Source: Plasmodium malariae (lineage: Eukaryota; Apicomplexa; Aconoidasida; Haemosporida; Plasmodiidae). Taken from it: a DNA stretch of 64,000 nucleotides. The notes under the pieces are model-generated. The model had not been told where the DNA came from, searched no databases, and was given only the letters and a program-made list of their open reading frames with translations. The DNA is taken from assembly GCF_900090045.1 (NCBI RefSeq), contig NW_021638316.1, positions 1 to 64,000 on the forward strand. The letters run 5' to 3'. Numbering within the stretch: position 1 is the first letter of the stretch; the number at the start of each line of letters is the position of its first letter. Positions 1 to 14,885 of the stretch are shown here, piece after piece. The position numbers and the translations under genes are program-made.

Positions 1-1495
1 TTTCTTACTATTTTTATTACGTAATTTATATAAAGCTTAATTTATTTTATTTATATATATAATTCAATTTTTGTATAATATACTTTTTTCATTTTTAAAC
101 CTTTCACATTAGTGATAACCTAATTTTGCAGTATATATTTCAAAATTCAACAATTCTGAATTTTATTGTAAAATAATTGTAATACTTTTTTTTTTCTCTC
201 ATCCATAGATAGTTTAACGGATCATTGATTTGATTAAATTATTATATTCTTTTATAATAGCACTGATATATATTATTCTCTATAATATTATACTTTTCTT
301 TTAATTTTTCTTCAATAAATTTAATAATAAATTATTTATATATTGACCAAGTATGTTTCCTATATATTCATATTTTGACTATATATAAATTTTTTTAAGA
401 AACAATATATATATAATATAAAATTACAAGAATTAAACAATATTTTTAATCATTTTTATTTAATATAACTTTTTGTTTATCTTCATTTTATATATAATAA
501 ATTAAAAAAACTTCATTAATTACAGATAATTGCATTCAGTAGATATTTCTATAATGTTATGTTTAGGAATACCATTTTTATCAAAAAAAATGATGAAATC
601 ACGTTTTTCTGTGATGTCTTATAAAATTGTTATTATCATGATTTTTTTATTTTGTATAACATTTTTCTTTAATGTAAAAATATAAAGAATATTATTCAAA
701 TGTAGCTTTTATTTATAGAATTATTCATAATAAAAATTACACAAATTATATTTATTATTTTTACCACGTAAATTTATGTTGTGTATATTGTCACCTAATG
801 AAAAAGTTATATTTGCATATTCATATATAAAGCTGTTTCATTTAATTTAGCAGTATATGTAATTTCCAAAATTATCCTTTATATTGAAGAACTTTAATAT
901 ATATAATCATTTGTTTTATTGTATACTATTCATTGTACTACCGGTACATTATATTTAACCTGTTTTATACGGTGCAATTTTCTCTTATCATAATAATAAT
1001 TATATACCATGTACTTTTGCAAAGAATTAACTGTTCCTTTTATGAATTTTACTACTTCAAATTATGAGTTTCAACTATACTACTACATATAAAAAATATT
1101 TAATTTTGGTGAACTTAAAATATTAATATATTTTAATTAATTTTTAGTTGCATTATGACTAATGATACATAAATTAAAAAAACAGAAAATATTGAAATTT
1201 CTAATTGAACACTCCTTTTTTTGATTAATTGTAATTTTCTATATATTTTAATTAATAAATTTTTTTACAATGATAATATATCAATAAGGTATTCTTATTT
1301 ACGATAAATTATATTATTAGTTGTTATATCTTTTATTTTCTGTCTGCTTGGATAAACGTTCTAATTTATGTATTTTTTTTTTGTTTTTTCGTTTTCTTTC
1401 TTTTCTAGTAGAAGATTATATAGACATAAATACTTGTTAAAATTATTATTCTTAATATAAATTCAATATATTCCTTTTTTTTCGTAAAAGATTAT
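1..1495. other. Gene-free AT-rich DNA downstream of the pir gene
   Basis: I see no open frame or family motif in this stretch. It holds poly(A/T) runs and TA-rich simple sequence. There are no telomere heptamers. The part next to the pir stop codon should contain that gene's 3' untranslated region, but I cannot place a polyadenylation site. Confidence 0.6.
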
Positions 1496-2729
1496 TCATG
1501 AGGCATGGTATGCTACATTTAGTTGTCTTCTATCTAAATTTGATTTTCTTTGTTCATATGTGCGTTGTGTTAATTCTAGTGTATCAATATAATCCAAGTT
1601 ACGTCTAATTAATTTGTTCTTTAATACTTTAGGGTGTATCCATGATGTAATTGGAGTAAACTATTATTCAAATGATATATATAAGATGATTATATAATAA
1701 TTATTTCATCGTTACTTTTTATTTGTTTATCTATTAAACAAATATAAATAGAAGTAAATTAAGATATTTAAATTTATAAATAATGTTAATAATTACTTTA
1801 TATAGTAGGAAGCCAATGAAGAAAATGCCGACAAAGGGTAGAACAAAGAACAGAAAAATTTGAGATGAACTAAAGGCAGATACATTAATTACAAGTTCTG
1901 GGTCCAAAATAGTAGTGTTATAATGACTTGTACCTTGTTCATTTGCGGTAAGATCCTTTATTTTACATGTCAAATGAGATAACTTTTTTTCAAAACAAAT
2001 AGGAGCATGCTCTTTAAGTACAGAACAATACGTTTCAGAATTATTTACTGTACATTTATATACTTCCTCATATATACTAGTGGCTTTAACAAGATAATCA
2101 TTAACTTCTTTAGTGCACTTATTAATATGACCTTCAAGAGTACTCTTAATGTTATCGTGATCTTTACAGTAATCATAAACAATCTTCATTTTTTCAAACT
2201 TCTCCTTATTAATATTTTTAAAAAATTTACATTTGCATTTACCACCCCCAGAGAGAACATTTGAAACATCCTCAAGTATTTCAATAACTTCTGAAAATGA
2301 ATCTTCCTCTAATTTATTAAATAATTCATTTCCTAACCAATAGTACAAATAATGACATTTCTTATTACATTCATCTCCTTCATTATTAAAAGCCACATAA
2401 CACAAAGGACTCATAAGCTTATTTGCAAAACTTTTAATTTTTTCATTTTTATATATCTCAGATCTTTTTCCTAGGAATTTGCTATTATCATCAAACGCGT
2501 TGCAGTAATCGAATGATGATTCAAATTTTGTTCTATAATAAATTTTGGATTGTAGTGATTCTATAAAACTTTCCTTAGAGTTAATTAAAAAAGAAAAATT
2601 TGTATGCAATTAAAAAAGCTTTATTTCTGAGAATTATTTTATTAATGTAGACCATAAGAAAAATATTATTCCATTGAATATGTATAAATCACAATTTAAG
2701 ATGTTATTAACCTGCAGTACAGTGGGCAT
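1496..2729 (-). CDS. pir: PIR (Plasmodium interspersed repeat) protein, three exons, apparently intact
   Basis: Exons on the minus strand: 2729-2712 (MPTVLQ), 2573-1797 (259 codons) and 1660-1496 (54 codons plus TGA), giving about 319 residues. Both introns start with GT, end with AG and are phase 0. No ATG is available at the left end of the large exon, so the short upstream exon must supply the start; the layout of tiny exon, large exon and short tail exon is typical of pir genes. Visible PIR hallmarks are a cysteine-rich ectodomain with CHYLYYWLG, one transmembrane segment at about residues 243-263 ending FLLYK, and after the second intron FTPITSWIHP, followed by a basic cytoplasmic tail ending RRQLNVAYHAS. 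PIR proteins are variant multigene products, thought to be exported to or displayed at the infected red-cell or parasite surface; the function of this copy is unknown. It lacks the two-exon design of the array genes to its right. Confidence 0.93.
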
Positions 2730-5700
2730 TTTAAAATTCCCCTTCAACCTAGGAATACTTAAAATAGGAGGAAAAAAAATATTTTAAAAGAATATTTATT
2801 TATATATTCTATATAAAAACAGATAATATACTTATAGTTTTTATTAATAATTCTAAAATGTGAAAATCCATTATTTACTAGGAATTTATTTTAAATTTTT
2901 ATAAAGTATAAATTGTAATGATATAATTATTCTTATATAAATGTAACATTTAAATATGTGATATAACCAGAAAAACCAATAATACTACAAAGAGATAAAA
3001 AAGGAATAATAATGTTTTTAAATTCTCTCACATATTCAAATGATACGAATTATAATTACAAATCATAAATTTAATGTTTTATCTAATATAAATATACATA
3101 AAATATTTCATGTGAAATGAATACAATTTTATCATTTAACATATTTGTAAATATATTATTGATTAAATTGATTTTTCATTATTAATGTACAAAATTCTTA
3201 CCTAACATATGCAACTACTATGTACACATATATACAGTTGCATTTGCATAATATATTTCTTATATAGCTTCATTACATATAATATTATTGTAAATTATAA
3301 AATTAGGAAAATATGAATTAAATGCAAATTCATGTTATATTATTCAGAAAATTTTATATATTTAAATATTAATAGAATACTTAATAGAAAACATTGCACT
3401 GTAATATTATTAAAAATTAATATAAATATATCTAATATGCATTTAACTCAATGTATAAAGACTTATTTCTCTGATCTATACTATTTACCTTGAATACTTC
3501 TCTATATTACCTGATTCGAATATTATGTTTTTATAATTTATAAAGCTCAATTGTTAAATTTCTTTTCATAAATTTTTAAGTAAATATATTAATATATGTA
3601 AGATCGTATTATTACTTATATTAAAGGTTATTCATTGATATTTTTATAAAGGTAAAATAAATAATAGTTATTATACCATTATAATTATATTTATCTGTTT
3701 GATGAAAATAATATCCTGTTAAATATATTTTATTATTTAAAGATGCATTTATTTTGATTACTCGTAACTTTTCATTATTCCATAACATTTAAAAATATTG
3801 GTATAAATGTAATTAACATAAAATGAGAATAAAATCATTTTTATATAATTCGTAGTTCTCAAAAGAATTCATACAATGCAAAAAATTCCTTATATATGTT
3901 AGTAATAAAAAAATATATTACATTTATTACTTTCATTATAAAAAGTTTATTACAATTTTTCGGCATTATTAAATTTACGGAATTATAAATATATTTATTA
4001 AACTGTTCTTTATATTTTGTATCGTACTAGGAAAAAAGGAAAACTTCATTAACTTTGATTATTACAAGTACTTCATTGAATATATAATTTTTCTAAAACA
4101 TTAATATATTAATTTTTATTAGTTTTATATTTTGTAATTTTATTTTTTACTTATATAATAGAATAAGTAAACATTTTTATATATCATCACTAAAATTATT
4201 AGTTATCCCCAATAGTAATATTTTTAAATGAATCATTAGAGTTCCATTTTATTATGATGTATCTCTATGATACTTTTCATAACATATCTAATTATATAAT
4301 ATTCACTTATACAAACAGTTATATATGTATACAGATTGCTCTTAGCTGTTATAATTTTAATTATGTTATTTATTATTATTAATCCATATTTATAAAAAGG
4401 AGTTAATTACTCTTACATAAATATTTGCATTCTTAAGATTTCTAACATTGTAAAAAATTTATTTTCTTTTATAAAATTAATGATTAGCAGCTAACCATAT
4501 TTTGGGCATAATTACAATAATAGGAATAAAAAAATTTTAAACTTAATATCATGTCTGTAAAATATTTCATTCATAAATCTTTTATTTAATAGGAGCTTTA
4601 TTTTATTAAATGCTCCTTTTTTTATTTTTTTTATTTTGCTTATCATAAATGCTTCATACTCTCTGATTCGTTCATTAGTAAATAATAAGCTTATGCTTAT
4701 GTATATATTTTTCCTTATTATTTAAATTTTTGCATTATACATGATATAATTTCTGAATTTACTGAAAAAATATTCAAATTATTTTATTTACAATAAAAAT
4801 ATGATTAAAACCTTGTTACATGTATTATCTATAAAAAAATTGTACCTCATATAATAAAATATGTAATAAAATCTATAGAAAATGAGTTTGGAATATTTTA
4901 ATTATACATAATTTTTTGTTATAATATGTAAAAAAAAAAATAAAAAAAATAATAAAATAATTTAAATAAAGCCAAAATATGTACTCTTAAAATATTTAAA
5001 ATATTTATTTAATATTAAAAGTATATAAATTCTTTTTATTAATCTTTTTTCATAAAAAAAAAAAAAAAACATATTAAGTGGATTATATAATTTATGACAA
5101 AATTAAAAATTATTTAATCATCTATAAATACTTTTAATTTAAGCAAATAAAAGTATAACGTGAAAAAAATATATACTAATAAATACTCAGAAACTAACTA
5201 GTAATTTTTACAATGTTGAAAAATAATAACTTCAATTTTATACATATTTTAGAGAAGTTTCCTTTCATAGCGAAATTAAATTAATTATGATATTAAACAT
5301 TACACAGAAGGAATATGAAGAATACGATGATTTGTTTATTATATAAAATGCGTATTACTATACATTTATAAAAAAACACTTATTATTTTACTATTATTAA
5401 CTATTATATATTAATAAAATTAAATTTATAGTTATAGAAAATTTTATTAATTTATATATATTTTTAAAAGTACTATACAAGTGAGCTACACATTTTTGTA
5501 TAATGATTTTACAATATTATAACTTGTATCTACATCCGATTGAAAAGTGCAGTTATTTAATGAAAAGTTTAAAAATTTATAAATACCATAATTTTTTTCT
5601 TTAAAAAGCTAAATATACATATATTTAGATAAATAATAATATATCTTAAAATAGTAGTAATATTAATAAAAACAAAGGTAAAAATAAAGTTAGTATAAAC

Positions 5701-7797
5701 CTATTTTAGATAATTCTATAATTTCACAAATATTAATAGGATTAAAGTTTTAAAAAGTAACACAATATCCAAATTTATGATATAAATAAGGACGATAGAA
5801 AAACATTTTCGAATATGAATGATTTGTTAATTATTCCATAGAAAAATTAAGAAAGAAAACATATATATTATTTTATATTAATACATAATATAAAAGACAT
5901 TTTTAAGAAAAAATATGAAAATATAATAACTTTATATAATATTAAAATTTCTTACTCATAGAAAATTATTTTATATTATACTGTATATACGCGTCTTTGA
6001 TAATTATACAGCGGTTAATAATTAAAAATTAATTTTACTAATATATATATTACTACAAGTAGTAAGAAAAGAAAAATATATCTCAATAGAATTATCCACA
6101 TATATATATTATTTTACTAAAAAAATATAATTTAACAAAATATAACAATGTTTAATATTATAAAAAAAGTAAATATATACTATTTATTAGGTTACTAATT
6201 AAAAACGTTTGCATTCTCCTCACATAGATCTATCTGTGTACACTTTTCTCATTTCCACTAGGTCCTAGCTATTCTTTTACCAGGAAAAATATAAGCTTGT
6301 GTTATTTCATTTACACCACATTAATTTTTAAAAAGTTTGTATCATAACTAAAACATATTTTAATTTTATATTATCATTTCCATTTAAATATAAAAGAATA
6401 AGATTGTGTAATTGATATTAAGTAAAGATACATATTATCAAATCATTTTCCTGCAAAATAATATACATTACACATATTTAATTGAAGGTTACATAGAAAA
6501 ATAGAATAATTTTTTAGATATATCTGCAAAAAAATTAATTAACCAAAAAAACAATATTTCGCATTTATGAATTATATATAGAATAATAATAATTTTTTTA
6601 TTATATTTTTTTATAAAAATATGCTTTGTAAATATAAACGAATTTGTAATTATCAAAAAAAACCACCTACATATTTGCACATGTTTAAAATAATATTAAT
6701 TCTTTAATTATTATGATTATATATATATATGTATAATAAGAACATATAAAAAAATATGCACATATTTAAATGATTTTAGAAAATTTATATTTATTTCCAT
6801 TAATTCCAATAACTACTTAGCTTTTTACAGATATATTTACATATATAAAATATTACTATTATAGGAAAAACAAAATTATGTATATTAATATATTATTATA
6901 TTACCATATTTAATTCACCAAATTAATAATCTAATTATGTAAAATTAAAATAAATATATAGTTTAATTATATATAAAAATACAATATAACATATATTTTA
7001 TTCATTTTAGTAAAAATGTATTAATATCACAATTAATTAATATAATTAAGTAATAAATATGTTTTATCCTTCATTTTATTGTAAAGACATAAAATACATA
7101 AGTTATGATAAAATTATAAATAATCAATGCTTAACAAGCGCGTTTACTTATTATATATATACATACATTCTATTTTATACTATAGAAAAGAAATTAAAAG
7201 ACACTTAAAATGGTTTTTACAATATATAAAAATTCTATGATATATTCATTTAAAACACATTTGGTATTATAAATATTAATATTCGTTTTAAGTAAAAAAA
7301 AAAAAAATATATATATGTATATACTAATTAAAAAAAATATTTTATTTTCGTTTTATTATTTACAAAAATGATCACTTTTACTTTTAATTTCAAATTAATA
7401 ATTGTCTTATTTAAATTAAGTGAATAAATAATCATTTTAGAATAGTATCACATGAAATAAAAGGAATAGTTGTTTTATATTTAAAGTATAAATTATGGTT
7501 CCTTAATAAAATTATATGAACTATTCGTTACATATCAATTTTAAATCATAAATATATATTTTTTATGTCAATCTAATTAAGCACCATATTATATATAAAA
7601 TGATATTTAATTGTGCTAAAAAAATACCTTAAAATACAGATTCAGAAATATTACAACATACAAATTCACACAAAAATTATAAATATTTTTTGTGTGCACT
7701 TGTTTATCAAATATGCCAGGTATATGCTGATGTATCCAATAAATTTAAGCAATTATGTATAAATTTGTTATATATATCTTCAAATATATTACAGTTA
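2730..7797. other. Gene-free AT-rich DNA upstream of pir
   Basis: About 5 kb with no supportable gene. The longest minus-strand frame (6489-6680) is low-complexity Ile/Phe/Lys and resembles no family. A short, less AT-rich patch lies at about 6210-6300 but reads no recognisable protein. The pir promoter should lie in the first kilobase to the right of 2729; I cannot mark its elements. Confidence 0.55.
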
Positions 7798-8649
7798 TTA
7801 CTTAACATGAAGGACTTTTACACAGGGAAACATATTTCTTATTATTACTTTATGTATTTGCTTTTCGTAATTCACATATTTTTTATAATTTTTATAAATA
7901 TATAAATATACCCTGTCAAGAATACAACACATAATGCATCGAAGACTCGTAAACACAATGCTTCTTCTTCAATACTTTTTTCAAAAATTGTTTTAATAAT
8001 ACTAATTAATAGTGAAAAGAATACCAAATAGAGCAGTATAAAAGATAAATATATTCGTAATCCGCACTTTTTTATAATATTTGACCATAAGTTTTATCAC
8101 TAAAAATGTATTTTTTCTAATATAATCTATATAATCAAGATGTTTAAATTATATTCTTTCAAAACGGGATATTTTTTTTTTCAAATACTAAATATTTATG
8201 TCTGTTATATTGTTTATCGAATTCCTTCTTGTATAATAACTTTTATTTTATTGTTTGATTCTTCTATTATACTACTTCCATATTTAGTTCTAACATTATA
8301 TTAGTTCTCTTTATTATTATGTATCATATTTTTTACCCATGTAATATTTTAAACATTATTCTTTCCATATTGTGCTAAAAATTGATAATTATTTATATAT
8401 AATTTTTTATTAAAATTGTACTTTCCTACCGTATTATAAAATGTACACTAAAAACAATATATAGATATATTTATCATTTAATAATAATAACACTTTTGCT
8501 ACATAATAGAATTAATAAGAATAAACCAAAAAATATGTCAATAATGTAAAAATACTTAAATAATTTTATCATAATACATCATAGCTATAATGATATGTCC
8601 ATGTTATAAGGATAAATGTAGTAATTATAATGAAAAAGAAAGATATCAT
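7798..8649 (-). pseudogene. Two-exon exported-protein pseudogene of the fam-l-like class
   Basis: Exon 1 is recognisable at 8649-8578: ATG, a hydrophobic stretch with FILITWTYHYSYD, then GT. It aligns with exon 1 of the intact array genes but starts about four codons later. The intron would be 8577-8448 (130 nt, AG before TGTACA), matching the 127-130 nt of the intact genes. Exon 2 opens with 33 codons, including YNFNKKLYINNYQFLAQYGK, then reaches TAA. Beyond that the homology jumps between frames: a region equivalent to EKKIFKELDYIDY near 8150-8200, then KKCGLRIYLS and two hydrophobic segments separated by FEKSIEEEALC down to about 7860, ending near 7798. Stops and shifts rule out a working product. 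The plus-strand frame over 7690-7905 is an antisense shadow. It could be a relic of a third exported family rather than fam-l proper. Confidence 0.75.
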
Positions 8650-9062
8650 TTTTTGTTATATTATAAAGATCTTTAATATGATAATATATAGGGTCCAAAA
8701 AAATTTAATTATAATATAATATAATTTTAATCACAAAGAACAATGTAATTACATTTGTAAATTTCTACTTATTATTCGTTCATAACATTTTTAGTTATAT
8801 ATATATATATATATAATATTTTTAATAATCGATAAAAGAAAAAAACTTCAAATATATTATTAATTTTTACGATAATGTTATATATAAATGCTAAACCTTA
8901 ACAAATTAAATATATTTTGAATTCATTCTTAAATATTCAAAATATATACATTAATATATTACACTAATTAAATAATGTTTTCTTATATTTTCCAAAAACA
9001 AAAAAACAAAAAAACATATGATTTCCTAATATTAAACAAAATGTGAAATACATCTAAAAAAC

Positions 9063-9095
9063 GAAATGTATAGAATATAGATTATGCATTATACT
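9063..9095 (-). promoter_or_regulatory. Array-type upstream block, copy at the 8 kb pseudogene
   Basis: The plus strand reads aaatgtatagaatatagatt, followed by an ATGCATTATAC-like stretch. It matches the block at 58411 upstream of the intact fam-l gene. It lies about 415 bp upstream of the pseudogene start, the same distance as in the live genes. A promoter role is an inference from position and recurrence only. Confidence 0.4.
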
Positions 9096-9911
9096 ACATA
9101 TTAAAAGAATAATTTCTATTTTTAAAGATGCTTTTGTATTTGTTATCCGAATTTTATAAATACTATGTTTTGGAACTAATATATATAAATGATAAAAAAT
9201 ATTAATTATTGCAAAAATATAGTAGGAATGATAATAAAAAAAACAAAAATATTTTACAAAATTTGTGTCATACTAATTATAAAATTTACAAACTATATGA
9301 TATTTTATATATTTAAAAAATGATATTTGTATGTTACAACATCATGTATGAACAAATATATATATTAAAGTTATTAAAGTATATATATTTTTTTTGGCAT
9401 AAATTTTTAAATGATAAATTTTAAATAATTTTAATATTTATCATTATTTATAAAAAAACTTCTTTATACTCATGAAATTAATTTATTTTTACATTTTTTT
9501 AATTAAAAATATTAATATAGAGGAAATATTAGTGTAATAAAAAATATGGAAAATAAATCAAAGAAAGAAGTATTTTTTCGTTAAAATATTAAATATATAT
9601 GCTTTAATGCAAAGGTATCTCAAATGAAATATATTTAAAATATAAGTATAATATAAAGGTTACATTATGTACATAATAAATAAAAATAAGCAAATTATTT
9701 AATAAAAAATATTTTTAAGTAAAACTTTTCTGATAATTTTAAATGAAAGATATTATTTTTTAATTCATTCTTTTGCAAATCAATAATGCCAGAAATATAT
9801 TCTAAGGATACAAATAATATAATGGTTATAAATAAATAATATATTGTTAAACATATCTATAGAAAAAAAAAATATTATTTTTTATTATTTTAAAACTTTA
9901 TATATAGTAAC

Positions 9912-9934
9912 CATTCCTGTGACAGATAGGAATG
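9912..9934. repeat. Short perfect inverted repeat
   Basis: CATTCCT (9912-9918) and AGGAATG (9928-9934) are reverse complements separated by nine bases. It stands out because it contains G and C in very AT-rich DNA. No gene is adjacent and I assign no role. Confidence 0.4.
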
Positions 9935-11189
9935 TCATATGCAATGAAACATATTGTAATCGTTCTATAAAAAGACTCTAGATTATTGTTTACATTAAAA
10001 AGTATTATTCTTCAAACTATACAGTTATAATAATTAAAAAAAAATGAAAAATATATAAATTTAAAATAGGATTTTTAAACTTCAAAAAAAAAAAAATTTT
10101 TAATTAACGCTAATATATTTTATTGTTTTAATATATATATTATTATCGTCGTATCATATACGGAAACTTTTATATAGTTACTTTTATGTTTTTTCTGAAT
10201 ATGATCATCTCTCATTTTTATGTACAGTTAATGTTTTATATAAAGCATTCACTGAGGTATTTTAAAAATTCATAATAATATATATATAACCTATAAATAT
10301 ATTACAGAATTTAATTCTTTGTATAGGAAAATCTTCCAAGGTATTTGCCTATAAGTAAGATTTATCAGTTTTAGTAATTTTCATTTTTTTGAGATATTTT
10401 GTTGATCTTATTTTTTTAAAAATAAATAAATATTTGTACAAATTATTTATATTTTTACAATTTGAGAAGCTATAAACCATAATTTAATCTTCTAGTATAA
10501 TATTCTATCTTTTCATTATTACATTTATATAGCATATGTGTATATTATATATATATATCTCAATAAAACGTTCATTCTTTTTTTATAATATACTTTTTAT
10601 TTTTAATGAATAGTTTTAATTATATTAATGCATAATAACAAAGGAAGTTAATAAAGAAAGTTATTAAATTTACATTTGCACAATATAATTTTCATATTTA
10701 TACTAATTATATAATATTATGTCTACAAAAAACAAATAATTCATTTACATATTAAATTTTTACCGGAAATTGTATATTCATTATATGGTTTTCATATATA
10801 TTTTACCAAAGAAACCAATATTTTCCTTTTCTACAAAGAAGATATGTTTTATTTTTTATCCCTTTTTATAATATTACATGTAAATTATATGTTTAGCTAT
10901 TTCTGAAATATTCCCATAATTCAGTTTTATATGTAGTTTTCGTGCCTATGCTAAAAAATATATTTTATTATATAGTAATCTTATAAGTATATATGTTACT
11001 CTAAATTCAATAACTTTTGAACACAATAAAAAAACTTGAAAATAAATATAACTCTTATAAATATCTTGTTATTAATAGCATAAGGGTACAGTTATTAAAG
11101 TATGTTAATGAACTACATGAAAGTATTCAAACAAAATGTTATACAGTTCCAGTAAAATTAATATTTATTTACTGAAACAACTGAAACTA

Positions 11190-11400
11190 AGGTGAATGAG
11201 CTTTTCTTTTTATTCTCAATTATTACATTAACACTTATTGCACTGTTTTCTATGTTTCCTTTTGTTTAGTACTATAAATTAATTTACTTAAAAACGTAGA
11301 TGTTCTACACTATCCCTAAAATATTCTGCTACATGTATCACCATTTTAATAGTGTTGCATATACAAATATGAAATTTTTTTAATAATAGATAATATCATT
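11190..11400 (+). repeat. Dispersed subtelomeric element, copy A
   Basis: Positions 11214-11280 align with 40251-40318 at about three quarters identity by eye, and the similarity appears to continue weakly for about another 100 bases. Both copies read a short hydrophobic frame on the plus strand (here FLFSIITLTLIALFSMF) that ends in a stop. It may be a relic of a membrane-protein exon or a non-coding repeat; I do not recognise the source family. Confidence 0.45.
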
Positions 11401-14400
11401 TGTACTTTGCTTCGGTCTTCAATACTAAAAAATAAAATTATTTATATTAACAAAATTCCTGAATACTGATAAATATCTCTAAAAACGATCAAATATGTTT
11501 GACCAATAATATGTATTACATAAAGTATATTCCACAAAATTTTAATTTATAATTCTTCAAAAATATATGTTCTTTTACATATAAAAGAAAATACTGAACA
11601 ATTCAATCGAAATGTATATTGAAAAAGCAAAAAACAAAAAAAAAATATATTTTGTTATTAATAATAACACTACATATGCAATAATTTATGAGTATGATTC
11701 TAATAATGCAATACAAAGTTCATACATATAGACCAAAGTAAAAAATTTAACAACTAAAAAAAAAAGAAAATATAAAAAATTAAAAGACAAATATTTTAAG
11801 CAAAATTATAATCAATAAAGATACACAAATATAAAAAAGAATTAATTATAAATGGTTAACATATATTCAAATTATTGTTTCGCATTAATATACTTGTGTT
11901 ACATAATATTTCTTATATTATATCCATTTACACAATATATATAAAAGGAAATTCATCAAAAAATACACATTAATAATTCAGAAAACATAACAAGTACAGT
12001 AAATGTAATGGATAAACATAATTATAATTAAAATCAAATAAAAATTCGTAATATTAAAAATATGTCATATATTAACTTAGTAATAATACATAAATATTAA
12101 TTTTTATACATGATTATTAAATTACTAGTAATTCTATACATTAGGGACCTCAAATTTTGAAACTTGCATACGAGAACAATATGAATTTATAAGGAATAAA
12201 TTGTACATAAAATAATCCTATTTAATCCTATAAAATGAAATGATACTTATAAAAACATAAAAAGGATATCACATATTTAACATTACAATAATCTGCCTAA
12301 ATGTAATTTATTGCCTTATTCGTGTAAATACATATAAAAATAAGACCATTTTGTTATAGGACGGGATTCTATATTTATCTGTTTAACTAAAACGATATTA
12401 GTAAAATAAAGATGTATTATCAAGAAACAATTTTTTATTTTTATTTTTCAGGTATATTATTATTTAATGCTGTTTACACTTTAATGTTATGTTGAAAATT
12501 ATGAACACTAATTTGAAAGATATTAAATATAAATTTAAATAAGTGCTTTTTTATAATAATTTATATCACATTTTTTACATTGTATATTTGTATACATTAA
12601 ATAATGAAAAATTATAACTTCTTATTTAAAAAATTACATTATATTAAATGCAATTACTATTACATATTATTCCGGTAACATGCTATAATACTTAATATTA
12701 ATATATCATTACTATTAGCTTATATTATGTTAATATTTTACTTAAAATTATATCTATTTTTAGGTTAAATATTAGATTTGTAATAAGAAGACAATAGTAT
12801 AATCATAATATTATTAACCAAAGTTCATTAATTCATATTAATTCATATTATTATTGTATTATTTTTAAATAAAAAAACAAAATAAAGTACAAAATTGTGT
12901 ATTATGCAAAAATTATAATGACACGCTAAAAAAGATAATTAAAAACGAATAAATGTAGAAAAAAATATATATTCAAATATATTTATGAAATATTAAGAAA
13001 AAAAAATTTTTATAAATATTTTATAACTAATTTACGCAGTTTTTTTCAAATTATTTCCAATATTTCAACAGATAACACGTTGTTTCTTGTTTCCATATAT
13101 TAATCTACAATAATATGTTCATTATATATACGATGTTTATATAAGTTTATATAATATGTACAAATGCAGAATGCAAAATAAAATATATTATAAAACATAA
13201 AAAATTATTTTTATGTATAATCCACTGTATATTGTTATTAAATAACATATTTAAAAAAAAAAAAATGGAATAATATATAAGAGATTAAAATAAAAAGAGA
13301 AGGGCTACAAACAAATATATTTTATAAAAATAAATCAATGAATAAAAAAAAAAAAAATTAAATTATAATTCTTTATTATAAATGATATATTATAGTTAAT
13401 CATATTAACGTAATTTTATATGTGAAGTAATTACTTACAAGAATGTATAGCATATATTCTTTTTTATTTTCTGATCATCCTCTATATCATACATACTTGT
13501 TGCAAATGAAACTTTAAAATAAGGTATAATATATACATATTATTATATAATAGCCAATGTCATTAGTAATACGATTAAATTTTTTTTCTATAACACTTAA
13601 GTAAACATGTCTTAAAAAATATTAGAGATAATGATTGACCTTTATTATTTTGCATACCAAATATATATTAATTATCATTAAAAGAACCTTCTATATAGTT
13701 ATATCAAGAAATGAACAAATATATATATTATATATTTTTAATCTGGCTATTATAATATATCTATAAAGAATTACAGAAAAATAATAACAAAATATTATTA
13801 TTTTTTGTTTTATCAAATTTAATTATTATGTTAGAGTTTTTAATTAAAATGTTATAAATTATTTTTTAATTTTTTCAACCGTATTGTACAGCTAATTCTA
13901 CTATAATTATTCCTTATATTTTTGTGTATTCTGAAGTATCCAAACATTTTTTCATTAATAAATACAACTAAATATGTTTCTAATAAGTTATATGTTCGTC
14001 CATATGATACGATTCATATATAATAGTAGTAGTAAGCACATTAAAATGAAAATATATGTATAATAAATTATTCTATATTAAAATTATTCAATGAAATTAT
14101 ATATACTATAAATAAGGAATTTTTAGATAATAGACACAAATATAATATAGAGTGGAACAATCATATTTTAATGATAACAATATTTCGCAATTATAGCATC
14201 AATTCAGTATAATTTATATATTATTAATTTTCATTCGTATATAAAATGCAGTAAATATAAAAATATTTTAACAAAAAAAATATATATTGCTCTATATAAA
14301 AAATAAATAAAAAAAATAAAAATAAAAACATATTCTCAGTATTAATAATGACTTAGTTTAAAGATCATTTTTTTTATGAAAAACGTAAGAATGAAAGAAA

Positions 14401-14885
14401 TTATTTACTTTAATATAGGCAATAATATCTATCCATATATACTAGCACTAAGAAAAAAGAAAAAACAGTAATATACAGATCAAAAATATTTTTGTAGAAT
14501 ATCATTTATATTACATGTCGATGTAACTAATACATACTGTTTTATTGTTAATATTTTGGCTTAATTTTATAAACGTAATATTCTTTTTACATAATAATAT
14601 ATATATAACTGTTAATTAATATTAAATTATTGTAATGATATATCTCCAGTTGTGATATATTTACATAAGGTAAAAGAAAATAAGGAGTCTATAAAATAAA
14701 TATTAATCTATTCGATTAAATTATTGTTCATATATATATTCTTATGTAAAAGATAATTTTGTAATTTGTTTATATTTCGATTTATTCATTTAAAAATTTC
14801 CTGTAGGTAAATTAAAATATCTAAATTTGTATTATTCTATCAGATTCTTATATACAACCAACTAAACTATTAATGTAGAATAATC

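Larger units (their letters stand above)
8650..14885. other. Gene-free AT-rich DNA between the pseudogene and STP1
   Basis: No gene is supported. It contains the upstream block of the pseudogene (9063-9095), a small GC-richer inverted repeat (9912-9934) and a copy of a dispersed element (11190-11400), each listed separately. The rest is homopolymer and TA-rich sequence. The last kilobase should contain the STP1 promoter, which I cannot delimit. Confidence 0.55.

Noticed and set aside
2007..2264. Plus-strand frame of 85 codons
   Set aside because: Lies antisense to the pir exon 2, which has splice sites and family motifs; this frame is its shadow.
7690..7905. Plus-strand frame of 71 codons
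   Set aside because: Overlaps the minus-strand exported-protein pseudogene and has no family motif of its own.
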